DNA of 64,000 nucleotides, taken from Tessaracoccus rhinocerotis. GTDB taxonomy: Bacteria > Actinomycetota > Actinomycetes > Propionibacteriales > Propionibacteriaceae. The DNA is taken from the NCBI RefSeq assembly GCF_007197885.1, contig NZ_VKKG01000001.1:310001-374000 (forward strand). The letters run 5' to 3'. The notes below the pieces were generated by a model. That model was not told where the DNA came from, ran no database searches, and saw only the letters and a list, made by a program, of their open reading frames with translations. This document shows, piece by piece, positions 46,057 to 54,767 of this stretch (position 1 is the stretch's first letter; every line of letters begins with the position of its first letter). A program made the translations under genes and the position numbers.

Positions 46057-49000
46057 ATGCAACACGGCAGTGTTTTGAAACGCTTCAGGACCGGAATGGC
46101 GGCGACGCTCGGCGTCGGGCTGCTCCTCGGCCTGACGGCCGCCCCGCTACCGGCCCACGCGGCCGACATCGACATCTTCGACTCCGACCCGCACCTGCCC
46201 GCCGGACTCGTGAACCTCGCCGAGGGCAAGCGCGCGACCAGCTCGTCCGCGTACGAGAAGGCCGACGAGGGTTGGGCCACCGCCTTCGTCAACGACGGCC
46301 GCATCGGCACCGGAGCCCTTTCGTACGGCTGGTCCACGAACCCGATCGGCAACACCGCCACCGAGACGACGCCCGCCTGGGCCGAGCTGGACCTGCTCGC
46401 ACCCAGCACCATCGAGTCGGTCGCGGTCTGGCCCCGTCTGGACGGGGCGAACGCCGGGCAGAACTTCCCTGTGGACTACGCCATCGAGGTCTCCGACGAC
46501 GGCCGGGAGTGGACCACCGCCGCCACCTCGAGCGGTAACACCTCGGTCACCGAGGCGCAGGTCCTCGCATTCGAGCCCGTGACTGGCCACCTGGTCCGGG
46601 TGCACGCCACGCGTCGTGCACCCGGCGGCGCCGACGGCGCCCTCGTGCAGATCGCGGAGCTCGCGGTCTACGGCACCCCGCAGGGCTCCCGGCTGGGGGT
46701 CGACAAGCCCGCGCTCGAACTGCTGCCCGGGGAGAGCGACCAGCTCACCGCGCTGGTCAACGGCTCCCCGGTGGACGGCGCCGAGGTGACCTGGACCAGT
46801 GCGGACCCGGACGTCGCCACGGTGGACGCCGACGGCGTCGTGACCGCGGTGGCGCTGGGCGGGACCGCCGTCACCATCGCGGCCGACGGCGCTGAGGCAC
46901 TGGTCGTGCCGGTCGAGGTCATCGCCGAGCGGACCGACACCGACGCCGAGTTCATGATCTCCGCGTTCTGGCCCCCGACCGCGGAGCACACGAACGCCGA
47001 GCAGTACGACTACCTCGCCGAGGCGCACGTCGACTACGTCCAGAACGTCGACAGTACGGACCTGCAGGGGCGTTCGCTGAACCTGGAGATGGCGGCACTG
47101 GCGGCCGAACGCGGCATGCGCGTCGGCATCTCGGACCCCCAGCTCAACGAGGGGCCATCGCTCAGCGACGAGGAGATCCGGGAGATCGTGGCCTCCTACG
47201 AGAACGTGCCCGGCGTGGGCGGGTTCTACCTGAAGGACGAGCCCTTCAACGCCAACCCCTACGCCCGGGTGCACCGGGCGGTCAAGGACGAGGCGCCCTG
47301 GCTCTACCCGTACCTCAACTTCCTGCCGATGTTCGCCTACCCGGACCGCGCCACCTACGAGAGCCAGATGGACGACTTCCTGGAGCTCTCCGGCACCGAC
47401 GAGGTCGACTACCTGATGTATGACCACTATCCGTTCGGCAACGCCCCGGACTCGCTCAACTACCACTCGATGCTCGAGAACATGTCCGCCGTCCGCACCG
47501 TCGGGATCGAGAACGACGTCAAGACCGGGCTGTACCTGCAGTCGATCGGGCGGGTCAACGCGGACGGGAGCCCCGCCGGGTTCCGCCGCACGAACGAGGC
47601 AGAGCTTCGCTACGAGATCAACGCGGCGCTCGCCCACGGGTTCAAACAGATCTCCTACTTCACGTGGTTCACCCCGACCGGCCGCCCGGAAGCCTTCACC
47701 GACGCGATCATCGCGCCCGACGGCACCCCGACGGACCTCTACGAGCCCGTGAAGCAGCTCAACGCAGAGGTGAAGGCACTGGGCCCGACGCTGATGGGGC
47801 TCGACGCCGTCGAGGTCTACCTGAACGGCCCCGACCTGCACGGGCAGCCGGGCATCCCGGACGGGTTCATCGGCCAGGTCGGCGCCGACGACGACGTCAT
47901 CGTCTCGCGCATGGTCAATGGTGCGACCGGGCGGCAGTACCTCATGGTTGTGAACAATGACTTCACCGCGGCGCAGAACATCGACCTGCACGTGCTGCGC
48001 GGGGTGAAGCAGCTGGAGGAGGTCAGCCGCACCGACGGATCCACCCGGACGCTCACGTCCCGGAACGGCAAGTTCCAGCTGGAGCTCGGCAAGGGCGACG
48101 CCGTCCTCCTGGCGCTGCCGGCCGACCTGAACTACCGCGAGACGCCCGGCTTCGAGGACCCCGTCAACCTCGCCCTCAATGCGGACGTCACCGCCGCCAC
48201 CTCCGAGGGTGCCGGCGGCTGGTACATGGACAAGCTGACCGACGGGGTCCGGGTCCCGACCACCCAGAGCCGCGGCTGGCGCGCCACCGAGGTCGATGGG
48301 GCCGTCCCAACGACCGTGGACCTCGACCTGCGCGAGTTGCGGAGCATCAACCGGATCGACCTCTACCCTGCCGGCGGCGTCTTCAGCCTCGGGCGCGGCT
48401 TCCCCGGCGAGGTCTCCGTCTCGGTGTCCACAGACGGGGAGACCTGGACCGAGGTGGCCTCGGCCGAGCTCTCGGTGGTCCTCGGTGAGCCCGTACCGAG
48501 CGTCACCTTCCCGGAGGTTACGGCGCAGCACCTGCGCTTGGCCTTCCACGACTACCAGCAGGGCGCCTCTGGTCCCACGCTGGAGTTGGCCGAGATCGAG
48601 GTCTACGACGACGACGGCACCCTGCCTCCCCCGGACAGCGTGGACCCGGGCGTCGACGACGAGCCCTGGTACGAGGGCAAGAACATCGCACAGGGACGCC
48701 CGGTCGACACCTCCAGCACCACCGAGGCCGCGGTGTGGGGATGGTCCGCGGGCTTCGTGGTCGACGGCCAGTTCGGCCCCACCGCCACCACCAACGGCTG
48801 GACGTCGCAGACGGGCGCGAACTCGTCCCCGGACGAGCAGGAGTGGGTCGCGGTCTACCTGGGCGGCCCGTACGCGCTCGAGGAGGTCGTCGTGCATCCC
48901 CGCAACGCGGCCTCCGACCAGGCCAACGCCGGGTTGGGCTTCCCCACCGACTACCGGGTGGAGGCCTCCGCCGACGGCATCACCTGGACCGTGGCGGCAG

Positions 49001-49173
49001 AGGTGACGGGAGACGTCGCCGTCTCGTCCGAGCCGCGCGTCCTGGCCCTCGACGAGCCGGTGAGTGCCTCCTACGTCCGGCTCGTCGGCACGCGCCTGAA
49101 GCTGAGCCAGCACGCGTCGGACGGCTACCTGATGCAGATCGGAGAGCTGCAGGTGTACGGGACCCCGGGCTGA
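46057..49173 (+). CDS. Secreted multi-domain protein with three F5/8C domains and a glycosidase-like core
   Basis: A 1,038-residue protein starting at an ATG preceded by AGGAGG. The signal peptide ends at about residue 36 (PAHA-AD). Domains in order: F5/8C/CBM32-like (about 48-205), Big2 immunoglobulin-like (about 211-290), an uncharacterised core (about 298-690), and two further F5/8C domains (about 702-850 and 875-1036). The core reads like a TIM barrel: GVGGFYLKDEPF, DEVDYLMYDHYPFG and ISYFTWFTPTG, with KDEP and YDHYP as candidate acids. Family assignment fails by eye. No sortase signal or C-terminal anchor is seen, so it is probably released. Likely target: host or plant glycans. Confidence 0.75.
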   Translation: MQHGSVLKRFRTGMAATLGVGLLLGLTAAPLPAHAADIDIFDSDPHLPAGLVNLAEGKRATSSSAYEKADEGWATAFVNDGRIGTGALSYGWSTNPIGNTATETTPAWAELDLLAPSTIESVAVWPRLDGANAGQNFPVDYAIEVSDDGREWTTAATSSGNTSVTEAQVLAFEPVTGHLVRVHATRRAPGGADGALVQIAELAVYGTPQGSRLGVDKPALELLPGESDQLTALVNGSPVDGAEVTWTSADPDVATVDADGVVTAVALGGTAVTIAADGAEALVVPVEVIAERTDTDAEFMISAFWPPTAEHTNAEQYDYLAEAHVDYVQNVDSTDLQGRSLNLEMAALAAERGMRVGISDPQLNEGPSLSDEEIREIVASYENVPGVGGFYLKDEPFNANPYARVHRAVKDEAPWLYPYLNFLPMFAYPDRATYESQMDDFLELSGTDEVDYLMYDHYPFGNAPDSLNYHSMLENMSAVRTVGIENDVKTGLYLQSIGRVNADGSPAGFRRTNEAELRYEINAALAHGFKQISYFTWFTPTGRPEAFTDAIIAPDGTPTDLYEPVKQLNAEVKALGPTLMGLDAVEVYLNGPDLHGQPGIPDGFIGQVGADDDVIVSRMVNGATGRQYLMVVNNDFTAAQNIDLHVLRGVKQLEEVSRTDGSTRTLTSRNGKFQLELGKGDAVLLALPADLNYRETPGFEDPVNLALNADVTAATSEGAGGWYMDKLTDGVRVPTTQSRGWRATEVDGAVPTTVDLDLRELRSINRIDLYPAGGVFSLGRGFPGEVSVSVSTDGETWTEVASAELSVVLGEPVPSVTFPEVTAQHLRLAFHDYQQGASGPTLELAEIEVYDDDGTLPPPDSVDPGVDDEPWYEGKNIAQGRPVDTSSTTEAAVWGWSAGFVVDGQFGPTATTNGWTSQTGANSSPDEQEWVAVYLGGPYALEEVVVHPRNAASDQANAGLGFPTDYRVEASADGITWTVAAEVTGDVAVSSEPRVLALDEPVSASYVRLVGTRLKLSQHASDGYLMQIGELQVYGTPG

Positions 49174-49214
49174 GACGGGGGTGCGCAGCCACCCGCTACG
49201 GCAGAATTGACCGG

Positions 49215-49862
49215 GTGAACAACCTGATCCCCCTGCCGCGGTCCTTCTTCCAGCGCCCGGCGCGGGAACTGGGACCGCGGCTCCTGGGGTGCCACCTCGT
49301 GGCCGGCGAAGTGGTCATCCGCATCACGGAGGTGGAGGCCTACGAGGGGCACACTGATCCCGGTTCGCACGCCTACGGCGGGCCCACGAGGCGCAACGCG
49401 ACGATGTTCGGGGAGGCGGGCCACCTGTACGTGTACCGACACATGGGCCTGCACTCGTGCTGCAACATCGTCGCCTCCACGCTGGAGCACGCCAACGGTT
49501 GCCTGGTCCGGGCGGGCGAGGTGGTGCGGGGCGCGGGCGTCGCGCGCGCCAGGCGCAACGCCGCAGGCGTGACACGCAGGGACACCGACCTGGCCCAGGG
49601 TCCCGGCCGGATGACCGTGGCGCTGGGCATCAGCTGGCTCGACGACGGCCTCGACCTGTGCGATCCCGACAGCGGGATCTTCGTGGCGGACCGGATCGGC
49701 CCCGCACCGGAGACGGTGGCGGGGCCGAGGATCGGACTGCGCCCGGAGGCGACGGACCCCGAGCACCTGTGGCTCAGGTTCCACATTCCTGGGGACCCGA
49801 CGGTCTCGGGCCCGCGCTCGCTCAGAGGAAGGCCGGGGCCCAGCGGAACACCTCGAGGATGA
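49215..49862 (+). CDS. DNA-3-methyladenine glycosylase (AAG/Mpg family)
   Basis: A 215-residue base-excision repair enzyme that removes alkylated purines. The family sequence starts LPRSFFQRPARELGPRLLGC, with the catalytic Glu in ITEVEAYEGHTDPGSHAYGGPTRRNATMFG, and VYRHMGLHSCCNIV. The start is a GTG at 49215. Its 3' end overlaps the convergent VKOR gene by 41 bases, and the last 15 or so residues (RGRPGPSGTPRG) look like a readthrough tail. Confidence 0.9.
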   Translation: MNNLIPLPRSFFQRPARELGPRLLGCHLVAGEVVIRITEVEAYEGHTDPGSHAYGGPTRRNATMFGEAGHLYVYRHMGLHSCCNIVASTLEHANGCLVRAGEVVRGAGVARARRNAAGVTRRDTDLAQGPGRMTVALGISWLDDGLDLCDPDSGIFVADRIGPAPETVAGPRIGLRPEATDPEHLWLRFHIPGDPTVSGPRSLRGRPGPSGTPRG

Positions 49863-50475
49863 CCACGAGGGCCAGCCACCCGATCAGGGAGATGGTGATC
49901 CACCCACCCTTGGCGAAGGCCACCGCCCTACGGTGTGCCTCGGGCTTGAGGTAGAGGTTGTTCTCGAGGATGTTCCAGTGCGTCATCGACACGAACACGA
50001 ACGTCGTGGAGATCGTCACCAGGATGCACCACGGGCACAGCGCGCCGATCTCGTAGGTGGACTGGAACAGTAGCCAGTAGGCGAAGATCACGCCGAGCAG
50101 GTAGACGAGGTTGGCGGTGAACATGAACCACCGCGGGAACCGGACGCCGGCCAGGGAAGCCACGGCGATCGTGATCACCACCGGCTCCGAGATCAGCCCC
50201 AGGAAAGCGTTCGGGAAGCCGAAGAGATTGGCCTGCCACGTGAGGCCCACCTTGGCGCAGTCGAGGAAGGGGTTGATCGAGCAGGCCAGCGTCGCCTCCG
50301 GGTCCGCGGCCAGGATGATGGCGTCGTGCGAGAGCACGAACGACGCGATCAGGCTGAGAAGCGCGAACAGGAGCATCTCACCGAACAGGAACCTGCGGGC
50401 TCGCAGCCACTCCCACTCGCTCAGGAGTTCACTGGGCTTGTCATCGGCCTCGACCGCAGCGTCGGCATTTCTCAT
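49822..50475 (-). CDS. Vitamin K epoxide reductase family protein (VKOR)
   Basis: A 217-residue membrane protein with about five hydrophobic segments. The two redox pairs are C65/C73 (ACSINPFLDC) and CPWC (C147/C150), as in actinobacterial VKORs that hand electrons from DsbA to menaquinone. This provides the oxidising side of disulfide bond formation. It has no fused thioredoxin domain, so it needs a separate DsbA partner such as the product of 42162-42956. Confidence 0.9.
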   Translation of the reverse strand: MRNADAAVEADDKPSELLSEWEWLRARRFLFGEMLLFALLSLIASFVLSHDAIILAADPEATLACSINPFLDCAKVGLTWQANLFGFPNAFLGLISEPVVITIAVASLAGVRFPRWFMFTANLVYLLGVIFAYWLLFQSTYEIGALCPWCILVTISTTFVFVSMTHWNILENNLYLKPEAHRRAVAFAKGGWITISLIGWLALVVILEVFRWAPAFL

Positions 50476-50541
50476 CGCTGTCCCTTCTGGTCATGATCGG
50501 GCCCTCGGTCGAGCCGCTCCAACGGTACCTTGAGCACCTCC

Positions 50542-50560
50542 CGCCCCGGGACCCGGGGCG
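50542..50560 (-). terminator. Hairpin after the DAHP synthase gene
   Basis: CGCCCCGG (50542-50549) and CCGGGGCG (50553-50560) form a perfect 8-base-pair stem with a 3-base loop, 55 bases past the stop of the DAHP synthase gene. No T-run. Confidence 0.45.
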
Positions 50561-50614
50561 CCGTGGTGAGCGGCCCACACATCGAAACGACCGGGACCAT
50601 GGATCAGTTCCCGA

Positions 50615-51688
50615 TCACTGCCGCCTGCGCTCGGCCGCCGCAGCAGCCAGCCGCTCCAGCACCCCCTCGGTCACCTCCCATGCCATGCAGGCGTCGGTGA
50701 CGGACTGGCCGTAGGTGAGGCCCGTGGGGGCGGGCTCCTGGCGCCCCGCCACGATGAAGCTCTCAAGCATCACGCCGGAGATGCCCCGCTCACCGGCCGC
50801 CACCTGGTCGGCGATCTCGGCGGCCACCACGGCCTGGCGGATGTGGTCCTTGCCAGAGTTCCCGTGGCTGGCGTCCACCACCACCGACGGCGCGAGGCCC
50901 GAGGCGGCCAGTTGCCGGGCCGCCGCCCGGACGTGTTCGGGGCCGTAGTTGGATCCGCTCTGTCCCCCGCGCAGGATGACGTGCGAGTCGGGGTTTCCCG
51001 AGGTCTCCACCAGCGCGGCCCGGGCCTGGTCATCCACGCCGAGGAAGGCCTGGGGCGCGGCGGCGGCCAGACAGCCGTCGATGGCCACCTTCACGTCGCC
51101 CGAGGACGAGTTCTTGAACCCGATGGGCATGGACAGGCCGGAGGCGAGTTGCCGGTGCACCTGGGACTCGACCGTGCGCGCCCCGATGGCGCCGTAGGAG
51201 ACGGTGTCCGAGATGTACTGGGGAGAGGTGGTCTCGAGGAACTCGCAGCCCGCGGGCAGGCCGGTGTCGAGGACGTCGAGCAGGACGCGGCGAGCCAGGC
51301 GCAGTCCGCGCGGGATGTCGTAGCTGCCGTCGAGTCCGGGGTCGTTGATGAGCCCCTTCCACCCGACGGTGGTGCGAGGCTTCTCGAAGTAGACGCGCAT
51401 CACCACGAGCAGGTCCGGGGACAATCGCTGCGCCGTCGTGGCCAGGCGCTGGGCGTAGTCAATCGCGGCCTCCGGGTCGTGGACGCTGCAGGGCCCCACC
51501 ACTGCGAGCAGGCGGTCGTCGCGGCCCGAGAGGACATCGGCCACCTCGTCGCGGGAGCGGGACACCAGGGCGGCGGACCGGTCGGGCAGTGGCAGGTCGG
51601 CGATCAGCTCGGTAGGTGTGGGAAGCGGGTCCATGCGGACGACGCGCAGGTCCTGGGTGCGTTCGGCGGTCGGTGTTGCGGTGGTCAT
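50615..51688 (-). CDS. aroG: 3-deoxy-7-phosphoheptulonate synthase (type I)
   Basis: A 357-residue enzyme joining phosphoenolpyruvate and erythrose 4-phosphate, the entry step to aromatic amino acids. Motifs are GPCSVHDP (65-72), KPRTTVGWKG, GARTVESQVHR, GFKNSSSGD and DASHGNSGKD. It belongs to the AroFGH type rather than the type II enzyme common in actinobacteria. The ATG at 51688 has GAGGA eight bases upstream. A leader peptide and attenuator lie directly upstream. Confidence 0.94.
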   Translation of the reverse strand: MTTATPTAERTQDLRVVRMDPLPTPTELIADLPLPDRSAALVSRSRDEVADVLSGRDDRLLAVVGPCSVHDPEAAIDYAQRLATTAQRLSPDLLVVMRVYFEKPRTTVGWKGLINDPGLDGSYDIPRGLRLARRVLLDVLDTGLPAGCEFLETTSPQYISDTVSYGAIGARTVESQVHRQLASGLSMPIGFKNSSSGDVKVAIDGCLAAAAPQAFLGVDDQARAALVETSGNPDSHVILRGGQSGSNYGPEHVRAAARQLAASGLAPSVVVDASHGNSGKDHIRQAVVAAEIADQVAAGERGISGVMLESFIVAGRQEPAPTGLTYGQSVTDACMAWEVTEGVLERLAAAAAERRRQ

Positions 51689-51756
51689 GCTCGGGTCCTC
51701 GTCAGATTTGCGGCGGACCCACCGACGCTTACCGGAGCGCCCGCCTGGAATGGCAG

Positions 51757-51832
51757 GGGCGTGACCGTTCGGTCACGCCCGGTCGGCTCCGTTCGCGCGC
51801 GTCAGCAGGTGCCCGCGGCGGCCGGAGCCGAC
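51757..51832 (-). promoter_or_regulatory. Attenuator of the DAHP synthase gene
   Basis: On the minus-strand transcript, GTCGGCTCCG (51832-51823), which lies in the leader-peptide codons just after the aromatic ones, can pair fully with CGGAGCCGAC (51791-51782). A perfect 10-base-pair hairpin, GGGCGTGACC/GGTCACGCCC with loop GAAC (51780-51757), follows. The middle segment can pair instead with GCTCCG (51738-51733). The arrangement is that of ribosome-mediated attenuation; no T-run follows the last hairpin. Confidence 0.7.
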
Positions 51833-51876
51833 ACGAAACGCCAATACCAACGAGCGGAGTTCATGGAGCCGAGCAT
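51802..51876 (-). CDS. Leader peptide for aromatic attenuation, 24 residues
   Basis: The minus strand encodes MLGSMNSARWYWRFVSAP followed by AAAGTC and a TGA; an inner ATG at 51864 would give 20 residues. The run Trp-Tyr-Trp-Arg-Phe includes all three aromatic amino acids, with the less frequent codons TAT and CGT. Stalling of the ribosome here when aromatic tRNAs are short would release the downstream DAHP synthase. Similar leaders precede aromatic genes in corynebacteria. The stop is 113 bases before the enzyme start codon. Confidence 0.75.
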   Translation of the reverse strand: MLGSMNSARWYWRFVSAPAAAGTC

Positions 51877-52014
51877 ACACACCCGGGGCCACCGTCCCCG
51901 GTGTTCGTCTCGCGGCACCCGTGGACCGTCCCGGCCCGGACCGTGACCAGCCGCCGCGACATGCCCTGTGAACCGTCCGCCAGAGCACGATCCCCGGCCA
52001 GTCGCGAGGGCTGG

Positions 52015-52899
52015 TCACCGCTCGTCCGGGGCACCTTCCCCCAGCACCTCGATGAATGCCCGCGCCGCGGGGCTGGGGTTGAAGTCACTCCACGCGAGGT
52101 ACTCCACGCGCTCGGGTCCATCGGCCACCGCGACCGTGACCAGCCCTTCGCCCTCGGGAACCACCCCGGGCGGCAGCAGGGCGATGGCCAGGCCGGCCCG
52201 GATCAGGTCCAGCACCAGGTCCACCGCCATCGCCTCGAACGCGACTTCGCGGTGCAGGCCCGCCGCGGCGAACCCACCGTCGCTCTGCGCCCGTCCCGGG
52301 GTGCCCGCCGGGAAGTCGGCGAAGGCCTCGTCTGCCAGGTCGGCGAGCCGGAGCCGACGACGCGGCGCGAGCCGGTGCCCCTCGGGCAGCACCGCCACCA
52401 ACCGGGCGCGACGCAGCTGCCTGCGGGCGACGCCCTTGGGCGGGTCGCTGGCAGCCAGACCCAGGAACGCGACGTCCATCTCGCCCGCCCGGATCAGCTC
52501 GATGGAGCGCGTGCTGCCGCCGCCGCGGACGCTCACGCCCACCTCTGGGTGGGCGGCCCGGAACCTGCTGAGGGCAGCGGGGACGTCGACGGCGGTGACA
52601 GTGGGAATCAGCCCGATCACGAGACGGCCCCGGACGTGGCCGGCGGCTGCCGCAGCGTCCACGACCGCCCGCTCGGCCGCCTCGAGACACGCCCGCGCTC
52701 CCGGCAGGAAGGCCTCGCCCGCCGCGGTGAGCTCGACCCTCCGGCTGGTTCGCGCGAACAGGGTGAGGCCCAGCTCTCGCTCCAGCACCTTGATCTGGTG
52801 GCTCAGCGCGGACTGCACCACGAAGCACTCCCCGGCCGCCCGGGTGAAGCTCCCCGTCCTCGCGATGGCCAGCACGTAGCGGAGTTGCTGCAGTTCCAT
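52015..52899 (-). CDS. LysR family transcriptional regulator
   Basis: A 294-residue regulator with an N-terminal winged helix-turn-helix (MELQQLRYVLAIARTGSFTRAAGECFVVQSALSHQIKVLERELG) and a two-lobed effector domain. The ATG at 52899 is chosen because it gives the typical MELQQLRY start. It is divergent from the EamA transporter, with a LysR box between them, so it probably controls that gene and itself. Confidence 0.92.
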   Translation of the reverse strand: MELQQLRYVLAIARTGSFTRAAGECFVVQSALSHQIKVLERELGLTLFARTSRRVELTAAGEAFLPGARACLEAAERAVVDAAAAAGHVRGRLVIGLIPTVTAVDVPAALSRFRAAHPEVGVSVRGGGSTRSIELIRAGEMDVAFLGLAASDPPKGVARRQLRRARLVAVLPEGHRLAPRRRLRLADLADEAFADFPAGTPGRAQSDGGFAAAGLHREVAFEAMAVDLVLDLIRAGLAIALLPPGVVPEGEGLVTVAVADGPERVEYLAWSDFNPSPAARAFIEVLGEGAPDER

Positions 52900-52905
52900 G
52901 GATCC

Positions 52906-52920
52906 ATCGTGTATCACGAT
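52906..52920. promoter_or_regulatory. LysR box between the regulator and the EamA transporter
   Basis: ATCGTGTATCACGAT is a perfect palindrome (arms ATCGTG and CACGAT around TAT) with the T-N11-A layout of LysR sites. It lies six bases before the lysR start codon, so binding would repress the regulator. Confidence 0.65.
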
Positions 52921-52977
52921 CGATTCGATGACAAGCATGTGTTGGACTCATGCCCAGGTCTGGAGCAGGCTGGTGAC

Positions 52978-53877
52978 ATGACCCTCTCCCAGCAGGACAC
53001 GCAGACCGCGCCGGTGGTGCGCCGCCGCACGGGCATGATCCTCACCACTGCGATCACGCCGATGGTGTGGGGCACCACCTACGTCGTGACCACCGAACTG
53101 CTCCCGCCGGGTCCCATGTTCGCCGGGCTGATGCGGGCCCTGCCCGCCGGCCTGCTGGCGATCCTCCTGTCGCGGACGCTGCCCCGCGGCTCCTGGTGGT
53201 GGCGCGCGTTCGTGCTGGGCACCCTGAACATCGGAATCTTCTTCCCGATGCTGTTCATCACCGCCGAGCGGCTTCCCGGGGGCGTGGCCGCGACGCTCGG
53301 GGCCACGCAACCGATCATCGTGGCCCTGCTCGCCGTGGTGGTCCTCTCGGAGCGGCTGTCCCTCGCCCGGTTGGGCTGGGGCGTCGTCGGGGTGCTGGGG
53401 GTGGGGCTGGTGGTGCTCGGCCCCGGCGCCGCAATGGACGGGGTCGGAGTGGCCGCGGGCCTGGTCGGCGCCGCGAGCATGGGTCTGGGCGTCACCCTGA
53501 CCAAGCGATGGGGGCGGCCGGACGGTGTCGGCCCCATGGCATACGCCGGCTGGCAGCTCGCGGCCGGCGGCCTCGTCCTCCTGGTCCCGACGCTCCTCAT
53601 CGAGGGCGTCCCGGGGGGCATCGACGCCCCGGCCGTCGCCGGCTACGCCTGGCTGGGCCTCGTCGGAGGGTTGCTCGCCTACACGCTCTGGTTCCGCGGC
53701 GTGCGTGCGCTCCCCGTGGCCCCGACGGCACTCCTGGGGCTGCTGTCACCACTCGTCGCGGCCGCCATCGGCGCGCTCGTGCTCGGCGAGACCTTCGCCC
53801 TCCCCCAGCTGCTGGGCTTCGCCCTGGCGCTGACCGCCTTGGTGGCGGGCCAGCTGGCGGGACGCCCGCGGCCCTGA
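52978..53877 (+). CDS. EamA/DMT family transporter
   Basis: A 299-residue membrane protein with ten hydrophobic segments in two EamA repeats (about 20-150 and 165-295), the second with the typical PVAPTALLGLLSPLVAAAIGALVLGE. Family members export amino acids or metabolites. The divergent LysR gene is the likely regulator. Start ATG at 52978. Confidence 0.88.
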   Translation: MTLSQQDTQTAPVVRRRTGMILTTAITPMVWGTTYVVTTELLPPGPMFAGLMRALPAGLLAILLSRTLPRGSWWWRAFVLGTLNIGIFFPMLFITAERLPGGVAATLGATQPIIVALLAVVVLSERLSLARLGWGVVGVLGVGLVVLGPGAAMDGVGVAAGLVGAASMGLGVTLTKRWGRPDGVGPMAYAGWQLAAGGLVLLVPTLLIEGVPGGIDAPAVAGYAWLGLVGGLLAYTLWFRGVRALPVAPTALLGLLSPLVAAAIGALVLGETFALPQLLGFALALTALVAGQLAGRPRP

Positions 53878-53894
53878 CGCCCGAGCCCGCAGCG

Positions 53895-54629
53895 TCAGCC
53901 GAGCGGCGTCGCCTCGTGGATCTCGTTGCAGAACACGCTCAGGCTCCGGTCCCCGTCGAGCGGCTCGACCGAGACCACGACCCCCGTGGCCACATCGAGG
54001 GACACCCGGTGGCCGGACGGGTATCCGGCCTCGGGCTCCCGGGCGCGGACCGCCGCCGGGTCGTCGAAGTCCATGGCCATGCTGACCTCGCCGAAGAGCA
54101 ACGGACAGCACGAGCAGCGGGGCTAGTAGCCGTCGTCCCCCTGCAGGGGGCGGCACGTGGCGGTCCAGGTTGGACGTCCGAGGCGGATGCCGGGCTCGAC
54201 GTCGGTGACCTCGACACCGTGCGCCAACTCCACCGGGTCGAGCATCGCCACCCAGCGATAGTTTTGCCACATCGGGTCGTCGTACTCGATCTCGGGTTCA
54301 TCCGGCGGCTTCAGGACCAGTCCGTCGGACCGAAGCGAAGGAGCAACGGCCTGAGGTGTGACGGCGGCGAGGACCCTGGGCTGCGTCGGTTCCCCGGAGG
54401 CGTCCCAGCCGAACACGGCGCTGCGCGTGTGGGGCACCCCGGACTCGACGTGGCGCGCACCATCGACGACCACCTCGAGGGATCCCGGCCGGCGCAGCCA
54501 CGCCTCCACCGGTGCCTCGCCGGGGACGGTGTGCGTGAAGTGCAGCATCCCGAATCGCCAGGGCGAGGACCGGGCCAGGGCCCGGAAGTCGTCGGGCGTT
54601 GGCGAGGCGGGCAGGGAGTCTTCGAACAT
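53895..54629 (-). pseudogene. Gene interrupted by an in-frame TAG
   Basis: The first part (54629 to 54126) encodes 168 residues from MFEDSLPASPTPDDFRALARSSPWRF, with VEAWLRRPGSLEV and TDVEPGIRLGRPTWTATCRPLQGDDGY. A TAG at 54125-54123 follows, and the same frame continues with PRCSCCPLLFGEVSMAMDF and DVATGVVVSVEPLDG to a stop at 53895. The continuing text is protein-like, with a CxCC metal-site-like motif, and would form one protein of 244 codons. A nonsense mutation, sequencing error or UAG readthrough could explain it. I do not know the function. Confidence 0.65.
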
Positions 54630-54685
54630 GACCCCATCGTGCCGGACGCCCTGACAAGCCGTTGCTGAATCGTTACAGAAGAGGA

Positions 54686-54715
54686 TTGCGCAGCCCTCGT
54701 AGATCGGTCTACATT
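54686..54715 (+). promoter_or_regulatory. Promoter and palindrome before the LacI gene
   Basis: TTGCGC (54686-54691) and TACATT (54710-54715) are 18 bases apart. Between them lies GTAGA-TCGG-TCTAC (54699-54712), a perfect 5-base inverted repeat overlapping the -10, a reasonable site for autorepression. Confidence 0.5.
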
Positions 54716-54767
54716 TGTGCAACCGGGACCGATGGTCACGGCAGCCGGACCACGAGGAGGTGGGACA

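Noticed and set aside
46147-49113. A 988-codon antisense frame opposite the F5/8C protein
   Set aside because: The plus strand has a signal peptide, ribosome site and recognisable domains; the antisense product has none.
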